Shown: positions 34,297-42,867 of the stretch, one piece after another
Layout: each line of letters starts with the position of its first letter
Position numbering within the stretch: position 1 is the stretch's first letter
Assembly (NCBI RefSeq): GCF_002257565.1
Contig: NZ_CP022736.1
Coordinates: 2,108,001 to 2,172,000 of the forward strand
Reading direction: 5' to 3'
DNA: 64,000 nt
From: Herbaspirillum sp. meg3
GTDB taxonomy: Bacteria; Pseudomonadota; Gammaproteobacteria; Burkholderiales; Burkholderiaceae_D
Position numbers and translations under genes: made by a program
Notes under the pieces: model-generated
Databases searched by the model: none
Told to the model about the DNA's origin: nothing
What the model saw: only the letters and a program-made list of their open reading frames with translations

Positions 34297-34821
34297 ATCG
34301 GCTCCTTAAAGATTGCGGATAAAAGGTGCGCAGCAGTACCCCTGACGAGGAATCGTCGGAATAACAGAACTAGAGAAGGAAAATCACGGAATCAATGGGA
34401 AACCGGGAAATCCGGCTGATTGACTCAATGGGGCGCTGCTGCGCATTGAATCAAGCTGCGAGTGCTAAGCGATTGGCGAAGTTTCGACAGCTTGAAACTA
34501 CAGTTTACCGGGCATCGACCAACGGATCGAGGAGCAAATAACTTTGTCCCCAGCGAGTAAAGGGTGTGCGCGAACAGCTGAAATAAGAGGAAAGAATAGT
34601 TGGGGTCGTACGGAGGGAGGAAAGCGGAGGGCACTCTTATCAACGCAAATGCGAAGGAGTGTTGGTGCTTGATGTGGGGAGGGAAGTTGCTGCCACAAGC
34701 TATCAAACGGTTGTTCGCCAATCGGAACTACGTTTGATAGTTGCTTTGATAGTTTGCTTAAGTTATTATTTGAAAATTTATTAAAATTTTCTTCTGAATC
34801 AACAACTTAGAGCATTCATCT
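34297..34821. other. gene-free right end of the island
   Basis: About 525 bp without a convincing gene. It contains the recombinase-type repeats at 34700-34752 and runs into the tRNA 3' end. Confidence 0.5.
34700..34752. repeat. arm-type repeats near the right island end
   Basis: CTATCAAA at 34700-34707 (inverted) and TTTGATAG at 34733-34740 and 34745-34752 (direct, 12 bp apart). Counterparts with TTTGCTAG are at 3461-3480. Placement beside the tRNA attachment site fits integrase arm sites. Confidence 0.55.
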
Positions 34822-34915
34822 TGGCGGAGACGGAGGGATTCGAACCCTCGATACAGGTTTAAGCCCATATGCTTCCTTAGCAGGGAAGTGCCTTCGACCA
34901 CTCGGCCACGTCTCC
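34822..34915 (-). tRNA. tRNA-Ser (anticodon GCU)
   Basis: 94 nt including an encoded CCA. Acceptor stem GGAGACG pairs with CGTCTCC; anticodon loop CTGCTAA in stem CTTCC/GGAAG gives anticodon GCU at 34879-34881 (plus-strand AGC), reading AGC/AGU. A long variable arm (class II) and T-loop GGTTCGAATCC are visible. Its 3' end is the attachment site of the island; integration rebuilt the gene intact. Confidence 0.96.
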
Positions 34916-35077
34916 ACGCTGTAGGCTGATACTGCTCGCCTCAGCAAAGAAGTCCCGAATAATATCTTTTCATCCGGATTTGGTCAATGAAACTCTGCAA
35001 TTTTGGATGGATTATTTTTCATCCCGCAGAATTTCAAGGACCGGTTGCTTGTTACTTATTTAGTGCTCACTTGCTGC

Positions 35078-36331
35078 TTATTTGCCATTTTCCAGATCAA
35101 AGGCCTTGTGCAGCGCGCGGACGGCCAGTTCCATGTATTTTTCGTCGATCAGAACCGAGATCTTGATTTCGGACGTGGAAATCATCTGGATGTTGACGCC
35201 CTCTTCGGACAGCGTGCGGAACATCTGCGAGGCGATGCCGACGTGGCTGCGCATGCCGACACCGACCACGGAGACCTTCGACACCTTGGTGTCGCCGACG
35301 ATGCTGGCGGCACCGATGTGGGCCTTGACGCTGGCGTTCAGGACTTCGACGGCTTTGGCGTATTCGGCACGCGGCACGGTGAAGGTGAAGTCGGTTTTGC
35401 CTTCGACGGACTGATTCTGGATGATCATGTCCACTTCGATGTTGGCGTCGGCGATCGGGCCGAGGATCTGGTAGGCGATGCCTGGGCGATCTGGCACGCC
35501 GAGTACGGTGATCTTGGCCTCATCGCGGCTGAATGCGATGCCGGTAATGGTTGCTTGTTCCATCTTGGTGTCTTCCTCAAACGAAATCAGTGTGCCGGAC
35601 TTGGTCTCTTCTTCCAGCGACATTAGTGGGTCGGTCAGCGACGACAATACGCGCGTCGGCATCTTGTAGTTGCCGGCAAATTCAACCGAGCGGATCTGCA
35701 AGACCTTGGAGCCGAGGGATGCCATTTCCAGCATTTCTTCAAACGTCACGGTATTCAGACGGCGCGCTTCGCTGACGACGCGCGGGTCGGTGGTGTACAC
35801 GCCGTCGACGTCGGTGTAAATCAGGCATTCTGCTGCCTTGATTGCAGCAGCGACAGCCACAGCCGATGTATCGGAACCGCCACGGCCGAGCGTGGTGATG
35901 TTGCCGTCGGCGTCAACACCCTGGAAGCCGGTAATGATGACGATCTTGCCTGCGTTCAGGTCTTTGCGCACCTTGGCGTCGTCGATCGAGCGAATACGGG
36001 CTTTAGTGAAAGCGGAATCGGTCTTGATCGGTACCTGCCAGCCGGCGTAGGAAACGGCTTCTTTGCCGATCGCTTGCAGCGCCATTGCCAACAGGGCAAC
36101 AGAAACCTGCTCGCCGGTGGAGGCCAGCATGTCCAGTTCGCGGGAATCGGGCTGGGCCATAATTTCCTTGGCCAGACCCAGCAAGCGGTTGGTTTCACCA
36201 GACATCGCGGAAGGAACAACAACGATCTGGTGGCCTGCGTCGTGCCACTTGGCAACGCGCTTGGCGACGTTCTTGATGCGCTCTGTCGAGCCCATCGAAG
36301 TGCCGCCGTATTTGTGAACGTATAAAGCCAT
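35078..36331 (-). CDS. lysC: aspartate kinase
   Basis: 417 aa, catalysing the first step from aspartate to lysine, threonine and methionine. The N-terminal kinase motif VHKYGGTSMG, the catalytic domain with GRGGSDTSAVAVAAA, and two C-terminal ACT domains (ITVLGVPDRPGIAYQIL; VSVVGVGMRSHVGIA) for feedback inhibition are present. Length matches the monofunctional type. The downstream gene on this strand is tRNA-Ser, 162 bp away. Functionally linked to dapC/dapD/dapE further right. Confidence 0.96.
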   Translation of the reverse strand: MALYVHKYGGTSMGSTERIKNVAKRVAKWHDAGHQIVVVPSAMSGETNRLLGLAKEIMAQPDSRELDMLASTGEQVSVALLAMALQAIGKEAVSYAGWQVPIKTDSAFTKARIRSIDDAKVRKDLNAGKIVIITGFQGVDADGNITTLGRGGSDTSAVAVAAAIKAAECLIYTDVDGVYTTDPRVVSEARRLNTVTFEEMLEMASLGSKVLQIRSVEFAGNYKMPTRVLSSLTDPLMSLEEETKSGTLISFEEDTKMEQATITGIAFSRDEAKITVLGVPDRPGIAYQILGPIADANIEVDMIIQNQSVEGKTDFTFTVPRAEYAKAVEVLNASVKAHIGAASIVGDTKVSKVSVVGVGMRSHVGIASQMFRTLSEEGVNIQMISTSEIKISVLIDEKYMELAVRALHKAFDLENGK

Positions 36332-36699
36332 AGGAAAGGTAGGTCTGAATTGCGTGACTGAGTACTGCTATTGGCGCTGCTATTTGTTGCCGGAATTGCC
36401 AAAATCTGAACAAAAGGCCGGAGGAAACAAACCCTCGACTTTACAGGCAGACACCCAAAATAACAAGCAAAAGGCACTAAAAATGGGCGTTTTGGAGCGA
36501 TTCCGGGGCAGTTTTACAGAATTTGATGCAGAAGGGAAATGCGCAGGAGGAGGTTGGACACGCCATCCACCATGGTGCTGCCGTGTGGCAGTCCGACCAA
36601 GGTAGACGGTGGTTGCGGGCGGAGCCGCAATATTACTTGCTGCTTACAACGAGAAACGCACAGTGCTGCGCGGTTCTGTCTGGCGCTGCAGGATACTGA
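36332..36699. other. intergenic region between lysC and a DUF4148 gene
   Basis: About 370 bp; no gene or clear hairpin seen. It presumably holds the lysC promoter. Confidence 0.4.
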
Positions 36700-36972
36700 T
36701 TAAGCGCCAGCGTAGACGCTGCTGTCGATCGCCGACTTCGATTGGCTGACGACTTCCGAACGTGTCAGCGGGCTGCGGGCCTGGATGACGATTGGGTAGT
36801 TGTTGCCGTTGGTGATCAGGCCTTGTGCTTGCGCTTGTTGCAGTTCTGCAGTCACTTCAGCGCGAGTCTTGGTCGACACAAACTTGGTTTCTGGTGGAAA
36901 TGGCGATTCGGCCATGGCGGCGCCGGCAGCGGCAAACAGGACGATAGCGGCAGTGATTTGCTTGGTGTTCAT
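36700..36972 (-). CDS. DUF4148 periplasmic protein
   Basis: 90 aa from the ATG at 36972 (GGGAG upstream on its strand). Signal peptide (MNTKQITAAIVLFAAAGAAM, cleavage at AMA-ES) and the DUF4148 pattern: KTRAEVTAELQQAQAQGLI, then YPIVIQ and LTRSEVVSQ. Such small proteins are abundant in Burkholderiales and often stress- or envelope-linked; the exact role is unknown. Confidence 0.85.
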   Translation of the reverse strand: MNTKQITAAIVLFAAAGAAMAESPFPPETKFVSTKTRAEVTAELQQAQAQGLITNGNNYPIVIQARSPLTRSEVVSQSKSAIDSSVYAGA

Positions 36973-37144
36973 GGTAGTTCTCCCTAAAAACAATAAATGA
37001 AAGTTGCACGTCGAAGAGCAGGCGTTTTGGCTTGTGGCTGCATGTCTGTCATCGATGGAGCAAGTGTATCTATTGCTTAGGCCGAGAAAAATGGGTTTAA
37101 TGGCAATGCACTATTTCGATTAAAGAAACAATCAGGGGCTTGAA

Positions 37145-38053
37145 ATGGATCGCTTGCACTCAATGAAGGTGTTTGCCAAGGTGGTGGAGCAGGGGAGTTT
37201 TGTCCGGGCGGCGGAGATCATGTCACTCTCTAATGCCGTGGTGACGCGTTATATCGTCGATCTGGAAAATCATCTCGGCACGCGTTTGCTGAATCGTTCG
37301 ACACGGCGCTTGTCGCTGACTGAGTCAGGGCAGGCCTTTCTGGAGCGTGTCCGGCACATTCTGCCGGAAATCGAAGAAGCCGAAGCGATCGTGGCGATGG
37401 AGACCAAAAAGCCGGCAGGGACGTTGTCTTTGTATTCGCATGTGGGTTTCGGGCAGGGGCAATTGGGCAAACTGTTGCCGGAGTATTCGCAGGCCTATCC
37501 TGATGTAGTGCTCGACATCACGCTGTCTGAGCGGGCGATGGATCTGGTTGAGGAAGGTCTGGATATTGGTTTTTTCAGTAGCTTGCAAAAGTTTGACGCC
37601 AGCATGGTGGTGCGCAAGATCGGTGTGGCAGAGGTGGTGTTGTGTGCGTCGCCGTCCTATATCGCAGAGCATGGTGCGCCGGAAACGCCTGACGATCTGA
37701 CTCGCCATGCCTGCCTCAATTTTTCGCATGAACACTTGCGCCATTACTGGCACGTCAAGACCGAAGAGGGAATACGCGACATCCCGATCACCAGCAAGCT
37801 GGTGTCCAACAGCGCCACTCTCTTGCGCGATTTTGCGCTGGCCGGCATGGGTATCACGATGCGACCTTCTTTCAGCCTCGGCGACGATTTGCGTTGCGGC
37901 AAATTGCAGCGGGTGCTGGGGGATTATCAGATGGGACAGGTTGCTGTGATGATGGCGTATCCGAGCCGACGTTTGTTGTCGGCCAAGGTGCGCAGTTTTG
38001 TGGATTTCATCATGGACAAATTTCCACAGCCGGAGTCGGATCCCTGGCTTTAA
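37145..38053 (+). CDS. LysR-type transcriptional regulator
   Basis: 302 aa. N-terminal winged helix (MKVFAKVVEQGSFVRAAEIM ... LENHLGTRLLNRSTRRLSLTE) and a C-terminal periplasmic-binding-like effector domain with GTLSLYSHVGFGQGQL and DIGFFSSL. It groups with CrgA-like LysR proteins acting as repressors or activators of single neighbouring genes. No divergent target gene is obvious: the DUF4148 gene is divergent at 172 bp and might be one. Inducer unknown. Confidence 0.9.
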   Translation: MDRLHSMKVFAKVVEQGSFVRAAEIMSLSNAVVTRYIVDLENHLGTRLLNRSTRRLSLTESGQAFLERVRHILPEIEEAEAIVAMETKKPAGTLSLYSHVGFGQGQLGKLLPEYSQAYPDVVLDITLSERAMDLVEEGLDIGFFSSLQKFDASMVVRKIGVAEVVLCASPSYIAEHGAPETPDDLTRHACLNFSHEHLRHYWHVKTEEGIRDIPITSKLVSNSATLLRDFALAGMGITMRPSFSLGDDLRCGKLQRVLGDYQMGQVAVMMAYPSRRLLSAKVRSFVDFIMDKFPQPESDPWL

Positions 38054-38074
38054 GACGGACCATGCTGACTTGAT

Positions 38075-38506
38075 TCAGTCGGCGTCGGAAAGAGCGCTGA
38101 GGCGTTTTTGCAGATCGCATTCCTGCCAGCTTTGACGCTCGTCGTTGCTCTGCGCGTCGCGTTCCAGCTCGTCCTTGCTTTTCGCCGTCAAGGCCTGCAG
38201 CAGGCGCTCAGATTGGCGGGTATCGGGTTCCATTGTGCCGAAGAAGCTGACCGTCGATCCTTGTTGCATCAGCAGGGTCGGGAAGTTGTCGATGTCGAGA
38301 TCGCCGACGAGATCGGCCTGGTCTTCGATATCGATCCAGACGAAATGATGTTCAGGACGGCGTTCAGCCCAGGCGGAAAAATTGACGGCGTATTCGCGGC
38401 AGCTACCGCACCAGCCTGCGCACAGGCAGGCGACGACCCACTTGCCGCTGCGCAGGGCGGCGGCGAGTTCTTCTCGGTTGCTGTTGGAAAAAATCTGATA
38501 GGACAT
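38075..38506 (-). CDS. thioredoxin-family protein
   Basis: 143 aa from the ATG at 38506; the frame is open much further, but those codons are antisense to tsaB. The redox motif WCGSC (CLCAGWCGSCREY) near residue 33, cis-Pro in NFPTLLM and the fold order of thioredoxin are present. No signal peptide, so cytosolic. The C-terminal about 40 residues are charged. Likely a disulfide reductase or thiol chaperone. Confidence 0.85.
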   Translation of the reverse strand: MSYQIFSNSNREELAAALRSGKWVVACLCAGWCGSCREYAVNFSAWAERRPEHHFVWIDIEDQADLVGDLDIDNFPTLLMQQGSTVSFFGTMEPDTRQSERLLQALTAKSKDELERDAQSNDERQSWQECDLQKRLSALSDAD

Positions 38507-38636
38507 AAGGCGGCCTATTCTACTCCGGATGCAAAAAAACGGCGCAAAGGAGGGGCGTACAGCAATCCCGGCCGGAAAAGTGCTTTTCTCCCAAGCTCTG
38601 AAGGTCGTGGCTGCCCCGTCGCGGTAAAATAGCGGG

Positions 38637-39353
38637 ATGTCTATCATTCTTGCCCTTGAAACCTCCACCGAACTCGCCTCGGCTGCTCTATTGAACGGCG
38701 ATGAGCTGATTGCCCGCGAATCGCTGGGTGTACAAACGCATTCCGAAACCATTCTGCCGATGATCCAGCAATTGCTGGCGCAGGCCGGCATAGTGCTGTC
38801 GCGCTGCGATGCCATCGCTTTTGGCGTCGGTCCGGGTTCTTTCACCGGCGTGCGTACGGCTTGCGGTGTGGTGCAGGGATTGGCGTTCGGCAGCGATTTG
38901 CCGGTAATTCCGGTCGTCACGCTGGAGGCAATGGCACAGGCTTGTCTTGAGTCTGCACAGTCGACCGATGTACTGTCGATTCTCGATGCGCGCATGGGCG
39001 AGGTGTATTGGGCGCAATATCGCCATCACGCCGACGGTTGGCAGATCGTGGTCGAGCCGACTTTGTCGGCCGCGGCAAATGTGCAGGCGCAGGGTGTGGT
39101 GCAGGCTTGCGGTAACGGCCTGACGGCGTATGCACAGGATTTTTCTGCGCAGGCATTCGCAGCGAGCGGACTGGCGCAGATGATGCCGCATGCATCGCAG
39201 GTCGCGACGCTCGGCGCCAAGGCTTTCCTGCAGGGACGGACGATTCCCCTGCAAGATGCGCAGCCGCTGTACTTGCGTAACAAGGTTGCCTTGACGACGG
39301 CTGAGCGGCAGGTACGTGATTCGGAAAAGAACCTGGCAAAAGGTGCGGCGTGA
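38637..39353 (+). CDS. tsaB: tRNA threonylcarbamoyladenosine biosynthesis protein TsaB
   Basis: 238 aa. TsaB is the scaffold partner of TsaD in making t6A37 in ANN-decoding tRNAs. The ILALETSTELASAAL opening and the FGVGPGSFTGVRTACGV segment are diagnostic. Its stop overlaps the rimI start (GTGA), as in many betaproteobacteria where tsaB-rimI-udg form an operon. Confidence 0.95.
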   Translation: MSIILALETSTELASAALLNGDELIARESLGVQTHSETILPMIQQLLAQAGIVLSRCDAIAFGVGPGSFTGVRTACGVVQGLAFGSDLPVIPVVTLEAMAQACLESAQSTDVLSILDARMGEVYWAQYRHHADGWQIVVEPTLSAAANVQAQGVVQACGNGLTAYAQDFSAQAFAASGLAQMMPHASQVATLGAKAFLQGRTIPLQDAQPLYLRNKVALTTAERQVRDSEKNLAKGAA

Positions 39354-39838
39354 ACGACGCCTTGCTGCAAACGCTGGAGAGCAAGTTCGGTAAGCTGGAG
39401 TTCATGGCCATGCAGGTGGTGGACATGGATGAAGTGGTGCAGATCGAGGAAAAGATTTACGGGCATCCCTGGACGCGTGGCAATTTTCTTGATTCGCTGT
39501 TCAGTGGCTACCAGACGCTGACCATGCGCGATCCCTCGGGGCGGCTGCTCGGCTATTTTCTCGTGATGGAGGCTGTGGATGAAGCGCACCTGCTCAATAT
39601 CAGCGTGGCAGAAGATGTGCAGGGAGAGGGTTTCGGGCATTTGCTGCTGGATTGCGCCGTCGATCTGGCGCGCAAGCACAAGATGACGATCATGCTGCTG
39701 GAAGTGCGGGTGTCGAACCTGCGCGCGCTGCATGTTTATAAACGCTATGGTTTCGTTGAAATCGGCCGCCGCAAGAATTACTATCCGGTCGATCAACATA
39801 CGCGCGAAGACGCGATCGTGATGAGTTTACCGCTATGA
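39350..39838 (+). CDS. rimI: ribosomal protein S18-alanine N-acetyltransferase
   Basis: 162 aa, starting with GTG at 39350 overlapping the tsaB stop. GNAT fold: LLGYFLVMEAVDEAHLLNIS strand region, acetyl-CoA loop VQGEGFGHLL (Q/R-x-x-G-x-G/A pattern), and VRVSNLRALHVYKRYGF with the C-terminal YKRYGF typical of RimI. It acetylates the N-terminal Ala of S18. The extra N-terminal 20 residues are unusual. Confidence 0.93.
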   Translation: MNDALLQTLESKFGKLEFMAMQVVDMDEVVQIEEKIYGHPWTRGNFLDSLFSGYQTLTMRDPSGRLLGYFLVMEAVDEAHLLNISVAEDVQGEGFGHLLLDCAVDLARKHKMTIMLLEVRVSNLRALHVYKRYGFVEIGRRKNYYPVDQHTREDAIVMSLPL

Positions 39839-40845
39839 GTCAGCACACATTGGCCGCTTCGGCCCGGGTATTGGAAGAAATCGGTGTCGGGCCTATCTGG
39901 GTCCGACGGCATTTGCCTGCCGGCACTGCCGATGTGGCAGCAACTGATGAGGTGGAATCGGTTCAACTGATGCAGGCCGAAGCCGTAGTGACGACGACGG
40001 CAGCACCTGCAAGTGCGCCTGCCTCTGCGCCGGCATCACAGCCGGAGCGGGTCATTGTCTCCAAGCGGGATGCGATCCTGGCTGCTGCCGCCGCGATACA
40101 GCAGCGTCCGTCTGCCCCTGCCCAGCCTGCTGCACCGTCGTCAGATGACGGCTTGCCGCCTTGGCTGAGTGAGATGGATGGCGCGGACATGGTCTCCAGC
40201 GGCTTCATGCCGTACGACGACGAGGAAGATGATGAGCCGGTTGTCCGGGTCAATCCCGCCATCGCCACGATGGATTGGAGCAAGCTCAAAGAGACCGTTG
40301 CCGACTGCCAGCAATGCGGCCTGTGCAAAGGGCGCAAGAAAACGGTTTTCGGCGTCGGCGACGAAAAAGCCAAATGGCTCTTCATCGGCGAAGGTCCGGG
40401 ACGCAATGAGGATATGCAGGGTGAGCCTTTCGTCGGTCCGGCCGGCAAGCTGCTCGATAACATGCTGGTGGCCATGGGGCTCAAGCGGGGTGAAAACGCC
40501 TACATCGCCAATATCGTCAAATGCCGTCCCACCGACGAGAACGGCAAGGACAGGCCTCCTTCACCCGACGAAGTGGCCTCGTGCATTCCGTACCTGCAGC
40601 GCCAGATCGATCTGATACAGCCTACCGTGCTGGTCGCTTTGGGCAAGACGGCAGCCTTGTCGCTGCTGGGGCTGGATCCGGCGACGCCGGTATCGAAGTT
40701 GCGTGGCACGGTTCATCGCTATCGGGACTTGCCGTTGGTTGTCACCTATCACCCGGCTTACCTGTTGCGGCAGCTTGGCGACAAGAGCAAGGCCTGGGCC
40801 GATCTCTGTCTTGCCATGACCACTTATGCCGACACGACAAACTGA
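39835..40845 (+). CDS. family 4 uracil-DNA glycosylase, 4Fe-4S type
   Basis: 336 aa. The C-terminal about 200 residues have the family 4 UDG pattern: Cys ligands in DCQQCGLCKGRKKTVFG, motif 1 GEGPGRNEDMQGEPFVG, and the HPAYLL motif 2. The N-terminal 130 residues are low-complexity Ala/Pro/Ser (ASAPASAPASQPERVI), a linker in betaproteobacterial versions. It removes uracil from DNA. Start overlaps the rimI stop (ATGA). Compare the different UDG-like protein at 11661. Confidence 0.93.
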   Translation: MSQHTLAASARVLEEIGVGPIWVRRHLPAGTADVAATDEVESVQLMQAEAVVTTTAAPASAPASAPASQPERVIVSKRDAILAAAAAIQQRPSAPAQPAAPSSDDGLPPWLSEMDGADMVSSGFMPYDDEEDDEPVVRVNPAIATMDWSKLKETVADCQQCGLCKGRKKTVFGVGDEKAKWLFIGEGPGRNEDMQGEPFVGPAGKLLDNMLVAMGLKRGENAYIANIVKCRPTDENGKDRPPSPDEVASCIPYLQRQIDLIQPTVLVALGKTAALSLLGLDPATPVSKLRGTVHRYRDLPLVVTYHPAYLLRQLGDKSKAWADLCLAMTTYADTTN

Positions 40846-41872
40846 GCAAACCGAGCAGCCACCAGAATCAGGCAACCGGACCGCATTGCCGGGCCCGACG
40901 TATCAATCGTATCAGTCGCAATTTCATGAACGCTGGAGCAGTTTGCGCGATCCGCATGTTCGCGCACTGGCCTGGTTGCTGGAAGCGCCTGATTTGCTGG
41001 ATGTTCACGCTCAACGCTGGAACGGTCGCATCGCGACGCTGGGAAGACTCAGCGAAATGGACGTCACCTGGCTGCATGCCCTTGATCGCAATCCGCGCGC
41101 GTTATATGTACTTATCAACGCGCAGCCTTCAGCGCGGCTTGGGCGTTACGCCGAAAAGCTGCTGACCTTTTATTTGCAGGAGACGGGACGGCTGATTGCG
41201 CATAACGTGCAAGTCCGCAATGGCCCGAACGACACCATCGGCGAGTTCGATTTTATCGTGCATGATGAGCAGCGCACCGGCGCTGTGCATTGGGAGTTTG
41301 CGACCAAGTTTTATCTGCTGGAGTCACATCAGGCCGAGATGCAGGCCGAAGCTTTTGTCGGGCCGAATCTCGCTGACTCGCTGGGCGCCAAGATGGATAA
41401 GATCATGCAGCAGCAACTGAAGCTGGCCGAGCATCCTGCGGCGGCTCAATATCTGCAGCAGCCGGTGACGCATGCACAGGCACTGGTCAAGGGATGGTTG
41501 TTTTATCGCGATGAAGCCGCCGCGGCAACGCCGTTACCTGCAGGGTTGGGCGTCGCACGCGAGCATTGCCACGGATTCTGGTGTGAGTTGTCGGCATTGG
41601 ATTTGACGCTGGCCGAACATTATCTGGTGCTGCCGCGGCTTGAATGGCTGGCACCGGCGCGTGCGCTAGTTGCCAACGCACTGTCTGCGGATCAATTGCA
41701 TGAAGCGGTCTCCCTGTGTTTTGCCGAAACGCTGGCGCCTGTGATGATCGCGGTCTGCGATAGAGATGGAAATGGCGAGGTGGTGCTGGAGCGTCAGCGC
41801 GGCTTTATCGTACCGGACGACTGGCAAGAGAAGGCCGCGCAGCGTGTGCAGCATGCCGTCGTCAAATACTGA
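40826..41872 (+). CDS. DUF1853 family protein
   Basis: 348 aa, overlapping the end of the glycosylase gene by 20 bp. The central region with NGPNDTIGEFDFIVHD, VHWEFATKFYLL and VGPNLADSLGAKMDKI matches DUF1853, whose E-D-F-...-E-x-K layout suggests a PD-(D/E)xK nuclease-like fold (Asp/Glu at IGEFDF and WEFATKF). Activity has not been defined for the family. Followed by a terminator, ending the tsaB operon. Confidence 0.88.
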   Translation: MPTRQTEQTEQPPESGNRTALPGPTYQSYQSQFHERWSSLRDPHVRALAWLLEAPDLLDVHAQRWNGRIATLGRLSEMDVTWLHALDRNPRALYVLINAQPSARLGRYAEKLLTFYLQETGRLIAHNVQVRNGPNDTIGEFDFIVHDEQRTGAVHWEFATKFYLLESHQAEMQAEAFVGPNLADSLGAKMDKIMQQQLKLAEHPAAAQYLQQPVTHAQALVKGWLFYRDEAAAATPLPAGLGVAREHCHGFWCELSALDLTLAEHYLVLPRLEWLAPARALVANALSADQLHEAVSLCFAETLAPVMIAVCDRDGNGEVVLERQRGFIVPDDWQEKAAQRVQHAVVKY

Positions 41873-41888
41873 GAGAGCGGTCGTGAAA

Positions 41889-41920
41889 TAAAAAAGCGCG
41901 TTTGAAGACGCGCTTTTTTT
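41889..41920. terminator. bidirectional terminator
   Basis: Stem AAAAAGCGCGT/ACGCGCTTTTT (11 bp) around a 6-nt loop, with A-run before and T-run after. Placed between the convergent DUF1853 gene and the lipoprotein gene; it can stop both. Confidence 0.9.
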
Positions 41921-41950
41921 ACTTCTGACGAAACAAGCTGAGCTATTCGC

Positions 41951-42724
41951 TCATTGCAAATCGGGACGCAGCGATTGCAAGGTCGCCGCCGGAACCGGCC
42001 CTTGCAGCGAGCAGGCAATGCGTGTGCCGGGGTAGGCCACCTGATCGGACTTGTCGATGATCAGGACGCGCTCCGCAGTGTCTGTCGGCATGCCATGAAA
42101 ACTGGCCGGATTCGACATTCTGCGCCAGGCGTTGCCATCCCAACGGTCAAGCCGGACGTAGGCGCCATCCTTGTCGGCGCGAAGACGTTTGAGTTCCGGC
42201 AGGCGCAGCGACAGGATGCGATAGGTGTCTCGTGGTGACAGCGGGGTAAAGAATCCCCACCAATAGTTCGGGCTGCTCGCGGTTCCCAATGTCATCACTT
42301 CATCGAAGTAGCCGGTGATCGGCAGATTGAGCATGGTCAGGCTGTTTCTGGCCGAGGCGAAGTGCTTGTCGGGAGAGCCCCGATCAGGAACCAGAATATT
42401 GCCGATGTCACCCTTGGTGGCGATTGGCCAGTATGCCGCGAGTTCGTCCTTGTACTGAGCGGCGACTTTGAACATCGTGCTATCGCAGCTTGCAAAGGCT
42501 CTCAGCAGCTCATCGGGAGCGAATTTTTGTCTTGCGACGGGATCCGTCACTGCCTGTTCTTTTTTGTCGTTGGCGCGATCAACAATGCGCTGTGCCTTTT
42601 GTTCCTGCCGCTCCAGCTTCAACTGTCGTTTGGCGGCGCGTTCTTCCGGCGAGGCGCAGGCGCCCAGCAAGGCAAGAAGTGAAATGGAAAGCAGGAGTCG
42701 TTGTGAAATACGTGGCAGGGGCAT
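41951..42724 (-). CDS. hypothetical lipoprotein
   Basis: 257 aa from the ATG at 42724 (AGAGGAACC upstream on its strand). Signal peptide with lipobox LGAC (ISLLALLGACASPEE), then a charged coiled-coil-like stretch (RAAKRQLKLERQEQKAQR) and a soluble domain (YWWGFFTPLSPRDTYRIL). No known family. It is downstream of lplT on the same strand, separated by 144 bp; likely outer-membrane anchored. Confidence 0.75.
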   Translation of the reverse strand: MPLPRISQRLLLSISLLALLGACASPEERAAKRQLKLERQEQKAQRIVDRANDKKEQAVTDPVARQKFAPDELLRAFASCDSTMFKVAAQYKDELAAYWPIATKGDIGNILVPDRGSPDKHFASARNSLTMLNLPITGYFDEVMTLGTASSPNYWWGFFTPLSPRDTYRILSLRLPELKRLRADKDGAYVRLDRWDGNAWRRMSNPASFHGMPTDTAERVLIIDKSDQVAYPGTRIACSLQGPVPAATLQSLRPDLQ

Positions 42725-42867
42725 GGTTCCTCTGTTTTTTGTTGTGGCAGAAACGGTGCGGTGTTGCAGAAGCAGCAGATATTGAAGATTCTGCAGCTGT
42801 TGCCATAGACCGGGCGAAGTCCCCACTTCAGCCGGGTGGCAGGTCAATCTATTAATTTGTCAGTTTC

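Noticed and set aside
34425..34721. 98-codon minus-strand ORF near the right island end
   Set aside because: No ribosome site, no motif, and it overlaps the arm-type repeats.
38507..38995. N-terminal extension of the thioredoxin-family ORF
   Set aside because: These codons are antisense to tsaB and unlike thioredoxins; the ATG at 38506 gives a normal-sized protein.
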